Source: an uncultured Verrucomicrobiota bacterium
GTDB lineage: Bacteria > Verrucomicrobiota > Kiritimatiellia > RFP12 > UBA1067
Direction: 5' to 3'
Length of the DNA stretch: 5,925 nt
Assembly: GCA_946615275.1 (NCBI GenBank)
Contig: CAMOHV010000092.1
Span: 1-5,925, forward strand
Under the pieces are notes generated by a model. The model ran no database searches. It was not told the origin of the DNA and saw only the letters and a list, made by a program, of their open reading frames with translations. How positions within the stretch are numbered: the first letter of the stretch is position 1; every line of letters starts with the position of its first letter. A program made the position numbers and the translations under genes. Below are positions 1 to 3,311 of this stretch, in pieces.

Positions 1-1
1 C

Positions 2-1021
2 GAGGTGCCTGTCGAGAAGGTGGTGGAGAAGATCGTTGAGGTGCCTGTCGAGAAGATCGTCGAGAAGCGCGTGGAGGTGCCGGTGGAGAAGATCGTCGAG
101 AAGCGCGTCGAGGTGCCTGTCGAGAAGGTTGTGGAGAAGATCGTGGAGGTGCGCGATCCGGCGCAGGACGCGGAGATGGAGAGCGTGCGCCGGGAGGCGG
201 CGACCGCCCGCGACGAGGCGGCGGCGGCGCGTGACGAGGCGGCGACGGCTAGGGACGAGGCCGCCGCGGCGCGGCGTGCGGCGGCGGAGGCGCAGCGGGA
301 GACCGAGGCGGCGGAGCGCGAGGCGGCGACGCAGCGCGACGCCACGGAGGCGGCGCAGCGCGAGGCGCTGGAGCTCACGGCGGAGATACAGCGTCTGCCG
401 CCGACCGCGGCGGAGGCGGCGGACGTGCGCGCGGCGGTGTATCAGCTGATGGTGGATGAGGCCGAGGACATAGCGCGGACGATGGAGGAGGAGAAGCGCG
501 AGGCCGAGGCCGCGCGCGAGCGCGCGCGGAAGCGCTCGGACCGTCTTCTCGGCCGCCGCCAGGAGCTTCTGAGGCGCATCGGCACGAGCGCGGACGACAT
601 GACCCGGCGCGCCCTCAGCACGCACCCCGAGGATCCGCGCATGGTGAATCTGCGCCGAGAGTACGACGCGCTGAAGATCCTCCAGGAGCGCGCGGCGCTG
701 GAGGCGGAGGGGCGGATACGCGACCTGACGCAGCGGTGCCGCGCGGCGTCGGCGGAGGCGGACCGTCTGCGCGCGCAGCTGTCGGACACGGCGTCGCTCG
801 TGCGGCAGCTCCAGGAGGCGCGCGAACGGCTTTCGTGCCGCGAGAAGGAGCTGATGGACGAACGCCAGAAGGCGGAGGCGGAGCGCCAGCGCCACGCCGC
901 CGCGGAGCAGGCGCTTCTTGCGCGGATCTCGGCGCTGGAGAGCGGGATGCCCGGGGCGACGAGGCAGTCGCGCGAGGCGCACGCCACGCGCTTCCCGCCG
1001 TGGATGGGGCTTAAGAAGTGA
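2..1021 (+). CDS. Coiled-coil protein with VPVEK repeats, C-terminal part (5' end outside window)
   Basis: The reading frame is open to the left edge (codon 2-4 is GAG), so the GTG at position 5 is an internal valine codon and the true start lies outside the window. About 339 residues are visible. Counting from the codon at 5, residues 1-48 are four 12-residue units of the type VPVEKIVEKRVE. Residues 63-118 are eight alanine-, arginine- and glutamate-rich heptads (DEAAAAR type). Two further charged helical stretches follow, about 135-192 and 214-312, separated by a likely break with G193 and P208/P211. The protein ends in a short tail with the motif FPPWMGLKK. No membrane segment or enzymatic motif is visible. 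The composition indicates a long rod-like coiled coil, possibly structural or a scaffold, but any named function would be a guess. The next gene starts 25 bases downstream, which suggests co-transcription. The frame is certain; the function is unknown. Confidence 0.85.
   Translation, partial: EVPVEKVVEKIVEVPVEKIVEKRVEVPVEKIVEKRVEVPVEKVVEKIVEVRDPAQDAEMESVRREAATARDEAAAARDEAATARDEAAAARRAAAEAQRETEAAEREAATQRDATEAAQREALELTAEIQRLPPTAAEAADVRAAVYQLMVDEAEDIARTMEEEKREAEAARERARKRSDRLLGRRQELLRRIGTSADDMTRRALSTHPEDPRMVNLRREYDALKILQERAALEAEGRIRDLTQRCRAASAEADRLRAQLSDTASLVRQLQEARERLSCREKELMDERQKAEAERQRHAAAEQALLARISALESGMPGATRQSREAHATRFPPWMGLKK
5..148 (+). repeat. 36-bp tandem repeat, 4 units, encoding VPVEK(V/I)VEK(I/R)VE
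   Basis: Four consecutive 36-base units begin at 5, 41, 77 and 113. Each starts GTGCC and encodes a 12-residue unit, so the reading frame is kept. Units 1 and 4 encode the VVEKIVE variant and units 2 and 3 the IVEKRVE variant. The copies differ at several third positions (for example GTT/GTG/GTC for valine), so they are not fresh identical duplications. The array may continue to the left of the window, since the preceding codon GAG fits the last position of another unit. The alternating V-E-K pattern with regularly placed prolines suggests an extended or beta-like stalk before the coiled coil. Confidence 0.95.
191..358 (+). repeat. 21-bp heptad-encoding repeat, 8 degenerate units
   Basis: Eight successive 7-residue units are visible from codon 191: REAATAR, DEAAAAR, DEAATAR, DEAAAAR, RAAAEAQ, RETEAAE, REAATQR and DATEAAQ. 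The first four are close to identical and the later ones are increasingly diverged. The 7-residue period matches a coiled-coil heptad, with alanine at most inner positions and Arg/Glu/Asp outside. This alanine-core pattern is more typical of a thin single-chain or two-stranded rod than of a leucine zipper. The DNA is built largely of GCG, GAG and CGC codons, which favours expansion by slippage or unequal recombination. Confidence 0.8.
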
Positions 1022-1028
1022 AGAAGTG
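1013..1028 (+). repeat. 8-bp direct duplication over a stop codon
   Basis: The octamer AAGAAGTG occurs twice in tandem at 1013-1020 and 1021-1028, each followed by AA. The first copy supplies the last two lysine codons and most of the TGA stop of the coiled-coil gene. Removing one copy would leave the same stop codon in frame, so the duplication has no coding effect. It is probably a small slippage product. Confidence 0.6.
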
Positions 1029-1032
1029 AATT

Positions 1033-1038
1033 AGGAGG
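1033..1038 (+). promoter_or_regulatory. Ribosome binding site of the DapA-like lipoprotein gene
   Basis: AGGAGG lies 8 bases before the ATG at 1047, in the short gap after the coiled-coil gene. It is a full Shine-Dalgarno match at good spacing and fixes the start at 1047. The gap holds no recognisable promoter or terminator, in line with transcription from upstream. Confidence 0.85.
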
Positions 1039-1046
1039 AGCAGAAG

Positions 1047-2177
1047 ATGAAGAGAAGAGAGTTCCTGATGATGGGCGCGGCCGCGGCGTTGGCCGGGTGC
1101 GCCACGAGCGATACGCCGCAGGCCCGCAACTACATTGGGCCGGGCGGCGCCGCGGCCGGCGCAGCGGGCGACCCGCGCATACGCGGTCCGTTCCCGATAC
1201 TCTCCACGCCGTTCAACGAGGACGGAAGCGTGGACTGGGAGTCGCTTGCGCGCGGGTGCGTGTTCACGGCGGACGGCGGATGCCCGGGGGTGATCTGGTG
1301 CCAGTCTAACGACGCCGTCGACCTCCTCACGTTCGAGGAGAAGGCGAGGGGGTACGAGGTGTGCGCCAAGGCCCTTGAGGGGCGCGACGACTGCACGTGC
1401 TGCCTTGGGTGCAACGGGCCCACGTGGGAGCAGGCCGTGCGGGAGGTGCGGGCCGTGGAGGAGGTGGCGGCGAGGCATCCGAAGACGAACGTCGCGATCA
1501 TATCGCGCCCGCCGGACCTCGGCAAGACGCAGGAGGACATCCGCCGCTACTACGAGGAGATCGCGAAGATCGCCAGGAGACCTGTGATAATCCAGACGTG
1601 CGTGAACGCGACGTGCCCCGCGCCGGAGGTGAAGCTCCTCGTGGAGCTCGCGCGCCGCCATCCGCGCATATACGGATACGTCAAGGAGGAGTCCGAGGGG
1701 GCGAGGGCGAACGACCGCATGATCGAGGAGGTGGCCGCGAAGCCCACGATGCACACGGTGTTCAGCGCGTGGGGCGGATGGCAGTGGCTCTACCAGTCGC
1801 GCAGGTGCGGGTCCGAGGGGCTCATAACGGAGCGCTGCGCGTACGCGCCGCTTCTCGGCTACATCTGGAAGCGCATGGAGAACGGCGACGCGGACGGCAC
1901 GCTCACGCAGGCCTACGCGCTCTTCCGCCTTCTCATCGATCAGCGCAACATGCCCGGCGGGCTGCGCGGCTATTCGCTCTACTATCTCCAGCGGCAGGGC
2001 GTGTTCCGCACGACGGTCTCGCGCGAGTACTTGAAGAGCGTGAAGAAGGAGCAGGGCACGGTCGCGGTGGGCGACAACAGGAAGTGGAAGCTCACAACGG
2101 TGAAGCTCACCGACCTCCAGAAGGCCGAGCTCGACAAGTGCTACGACGACATGCTGCGGTTCGTGAATCGCGGCTAG
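1047..2177 (+). CDS. Predicted Tat-exported lipoprotein of the dihydrodipicolinate synthase (DapA/NanA) family
   Basis: This 376-residue protein has an export signal: MKRREFLMMG has the twin-arginine pattern (R3, R4, then F and L) and LAGC at 15-18 is a lipobox, so C18 would be lipidated after Tat export. The +2 residue is alanine, which by the usual Lol rule points to the outer membrane. Residues about 46-300 match the DapA/N-acetylneuraminate lyase TIM-barrel family: GPFPILSTPFNEDGSVD at the start, LTFEEK at 94-99, and GYVKEES at 210-216, where K213 fits the Schiff-base lysine. By my alignment the family GTTGE motif is replaced by QSNDA (86-90), and the catalytic tyrosine of the YNVP motif by Gln/Thr (183-184). 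Aldolase or synthase activity is therefore doubtful. Fourteen cysteines are present, four of them in DDCTCCLGC (114-122). It is unlikely to be the lysine-pathway DapA, which is cytoplasmic and about 290 residues long. Family assignment is fairly sure; substrate and activity are unknown. Confidence 0.82.
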   Translation: MKRREFLMMGAAAALAGCATSDTPQARNYIGPGGAAAGAAGDPRIRGPFPILSTPFNEDGSVDWESLARGCVFTADGGCPGVIWCQSNDAVDLLTFEEKARGYEVCAKALEGRDDCTCCLGCNGPTWEQAVREVRAVEEVAARHPKTNVAIISRPPDLGKTQEDIRRYYEEIAKIARRPVIIQTCVNATCPAPEVKLLVELARRHPRIYGYVKEESEGARANDRMIEEVAAKPTMHTVFSAWGGWQWLYQSRRCGSEGLITERCAYAPLLGYIWKRMENGDADGTLTQAYALFRLLIDQRNMPGGLRGYSLYYLQRQGVFRTTVSREYLKSVKKEQGTVAVGDNRKWKLTTVKLTDLQKAELDKCYDDMLRFVNRG

Positions 2178-2187
2178 CTCCGACTTC

Positions 2188-2235
2188 TCAACCTTTCAAC
2201 CTTTCAACCTTTCAACTTTTCAACCTTTCAACTTT
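2188..2235 (+). repeat. Intergenic 8-bp tandem repeat (TCAACCTT type), 6 units
   Basis: Six contiguous octamers fill the gap between the lipoprotein gene and fmt: TCAACCTT three times, then TCAACTTT, TCAACCTT and TCAACTTT. The tract is A/T-rich and purine-poor on the + strand, in sharp contrast to its GC-rich surroundings. It ends three bases before the fmt start codon and takes the place where a Shine-Dalgarno would be expected. The tract is open in the fmt frame, but no ATG, GTG or TTG lies between the in-frame stop at 2164-2166 and the ATG at 2239. Copy-number changes would therefore alter leader length and not the protein. Similar CAACCTTTC arrays occur between genes in some Kiritimatiellota/Lentisphaerota genomes, as far as I recall; their function is not known to me. 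Confidence 0.95.
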
Positions 2236-2236
2236 T

Positions 2237-2248
2237 CTATGCGCATAG
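2237..2248. other. 12-bp perfect palindrome across the fmt start codon
   Basis: CTATGCGCATAG is its own reverse complement, and the ATG at 2239-2241 lies inside it. In RNA it could form only a 4-bp stem with a GCGC loop, or pair between two transcripts. In DNA it could be a dimeric protein site. It begins two bases after the octamer array ends. Part of the symmetry is forced by the coding sequence Met-Arg-Ile, so it may be chance. Confidence 0.5.
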
Positions 2249-3219
2249 TCTTCATGGGATCTTCCGCGGCGTCGGCCACATGCCTGCGCGCGATACTCCG
2301 CCTGCCGGGACTGCAGGTGGTGGGGGTGGTCACGCAGCCCGACCGTCCGGCGGGGCGCGGCAAGATGCTGACGCCGTGCCCGTGCCGCGCGTACGCGGCG
2401 GAGCGTGGGATCACCGAGTGCATCACGCCGGAGAACGTCAATTCGCCGGAGTCGCTCGCGTGGATACGCGCGAAGAAGCCGGACGTGGTGGTGGTGGTGG
2501 CGTTCGGGCAGTTCCTCAGGGAGGAGCTTCTCGGCCTGCCGCCGTACGGCTGCGTGAACTGCCACTTCTCGCTTCTGCCGAAGTACCGCGGCGCGTCGCC
2601 CGTGACGGCGGCGATCCTCGCCGGCGATGAGCTCACCGGAGTTTCGGTGATCCGCATGGGGATGGGCATGGACGACGGGCCCATCCTCCTCAAGCAGTTC
2701 GAGCCCATCTACCACGACGACACTGGCGAGACGCTCATGGACCGCCTCGCCATCTGCGGCGGAGTGACGCTCGCGAAGGCGTTGAAGCTCATGAGCGCCG
2801 GGAAGCTCCCCCCCGAGGAGGAGCAGATCGACGACAAGGCCACGTTCGCGTACAAGATGAAGAAGTCGGACGGGCGCATAGATTGGTCCAGAAGCTCTGA
2901 CGAGATAGACTGCCGCCTTCGGGCGTTCACGCCGTGGCCGGGCACCTACACGTTCCTTCCCCAGCGGTTCCGCAGGAAGGGCAATTCCGGACGCGTTGTG
3001 ATCGGGGCCTGCGAGTTCGCGAAGCCCACGCCCGAGCAGCGCGCCGAGCTGCCCGGCACGGTGCTGGAGGTGACGGAGCGCGGCCCGGTGGTGCGCACCG
3101 GCACGACGGCGCTTCTCCTCACGGCGCTGAAGCCGGAGGGTGGCAAGATGCTCTCCGGGGCGGAGTTCCTGCGTGGAAGGCCGCTTGCGCCGCTTTCGGA
3201 CATGTTTCTTGACAAGTGA
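2239..3219 (+). CDS. fmt: Methionyl-tRNA formyltransferase
   Basis: Fmt transfers a formyl group from 10-formyltetrahydrofolate to Met-tRNAfMet in the cytoplasm, preparing the initiator tRNA. The 326-residue length is normal (E. coli has 315). The N-terminal Rossmann-like formyltransferase domain covers about 1-200. It contains the tRNA-binding loop TQPDRPAGRGK (32-42) and the folate/catalytic segment CVNCHFSLLPKYRGASP (105-121). The catalytic triad equivalents are N107, H109 and D145 (in MGMDDG). The C-terminal OB-like tRNA-binding domain runs from about 206 and includes RIDWS (213-217) and RAFTPWPGT (228-236). One oddity is Phe110 after the catalytic His, where E. coli has Gly. ATG 2239 is the only possible start, since the frame upstream has no start codon after the stop at 2164. 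No Shine-Dalgarno precedes it; an octamer repeat does. The usual neighbour def is not in the window. The gene follows the lipoprotein gene after 61 bases and may be read through from it. Confidence 0.97.
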   Translation: MRIVFMGSSAASATCLRAILRLPGLQVVGVVTQPDRPAGRGKMLTPCPCRAYAAERGITECITPENVNSPESLAWIRAKKPDVVVVVAFGQFLREELLGLPPYGCVNCHFSLLPKYRGASPVTAAILAGDELTGVSVIRMGMGMDDGPILLKQFEPIYHDDTGETLMDRLAICGGVTLAKALKLMSAGKLPPEEEQIDDKATFAYKMKKSDGRIDWSRSSDEIDCRLRAFTPWPGTYTFLPQRFRRKGNSGRVVIGACEFAKPTPEQRAELPGTVLEVTERGPVVRTGTTALLLTALKPEGGKMLSGAEFLRGRPLAPLSDMFLDK

Positions 3220-3248
3220 ATTTTTTTCACCCACTTTGCCCGGAATCG

Positions 3249-3257
3249 TGGTATAAT
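3249..3257 (+). promoter_or_regulatory. Extended -10 promoter of the C10 peptidase gene
   Basis: TGGTATAAT combines a perfect -10 hexamer (3252-3257) with an upstream TGn extended -10 element (3249-3251). No good -35 hexamer sits at 16-18 bases upstream: positions 3229-3234 read ACCCAC. TTTGCC at 3235-3240 is only 11 bases away, too close for a normal -35. Transcription would start near 3264 and give a leader of about 48 bases. The site lies in the only A/T-rich stretch of the gap after fmt, in line with a separate transcription unit. Confidence 0.8.
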
Positions 3258-3288
3258 ACAGTTGTTTATTCTAGCCCGTAGTGTACCC

Positions 3289-3303
3289 AGGAGGCGGAAA
3301 GGA
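3289..3303 (+). promoter_or_regulatory. Ribosome binding region of the C10 peptidase gene
   Basis: Two purine-rich elements are present. AGGAGG at 3289-3294 is the better anti-Shine-Dalgarno match but lies 17 bases from the ATG at 3312, which is too far for typical use. AAGGA at 3299-3303 is 8 bases away, the usual spacing. An in-frame TAG at 3279-3281 and the absence of other start codons between it and 3312 support the chosen start. Confidence 0.7.
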
Positions 3304-3311
3304 CAAGAGAA

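Noticed and set aside
5..7. GTG at position 5 as the start of the coiled-coil gene
   Set aside because: The frame continues to the left edge with a GAG codon that fits the repeat register, and no Shine-Dalgarno can be seen, so the gene is truncated by the window.
1011..1754. 247-codon - strand frame opposite the DapA-like gene
   Set aside because: It is an Arg/His/Leu-rich shadow with no motif or ribosome binding site, while the + strand frame has a signal peptide and family motifs.
1397..2248. 283-codon + strand frame overlapping the lipoprotein gene and ending in the octamer repeat
   Set aside because: It is an alternative frame of a real gene, with a Gly/Arg/Ala-rich translation. The apparent STFQLFNLSTF tail is only the translated octamer array.
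2567..2569. Phe110 next to the catalytic histidine of Fmt as a sign of inactivity
   Set aside because: The catalytic Asn, His and Asp are all present and the position after the His varies among formyltransferases (Gly, Ala, Pro). It is therefore noted only as a local variant.
3205..3227. Possible rho-independent terminator after fmt (T7 run at 3221-3227)
   Set aside because: The only stem before the T-run is CTT/AAG with a 3-base loop, which is far too weak. A T-run alone is not enough, and it may belong to the promoter region of the next gene.
2212..3234. 340-codon open frame on the - strand opposite fmt
   Set aside because: It is a shadow of the unmistakable fmt gene. The product is low in complexity (His/Arg/Leu-rich) and its 3' end merely runs through the octamer repeat.
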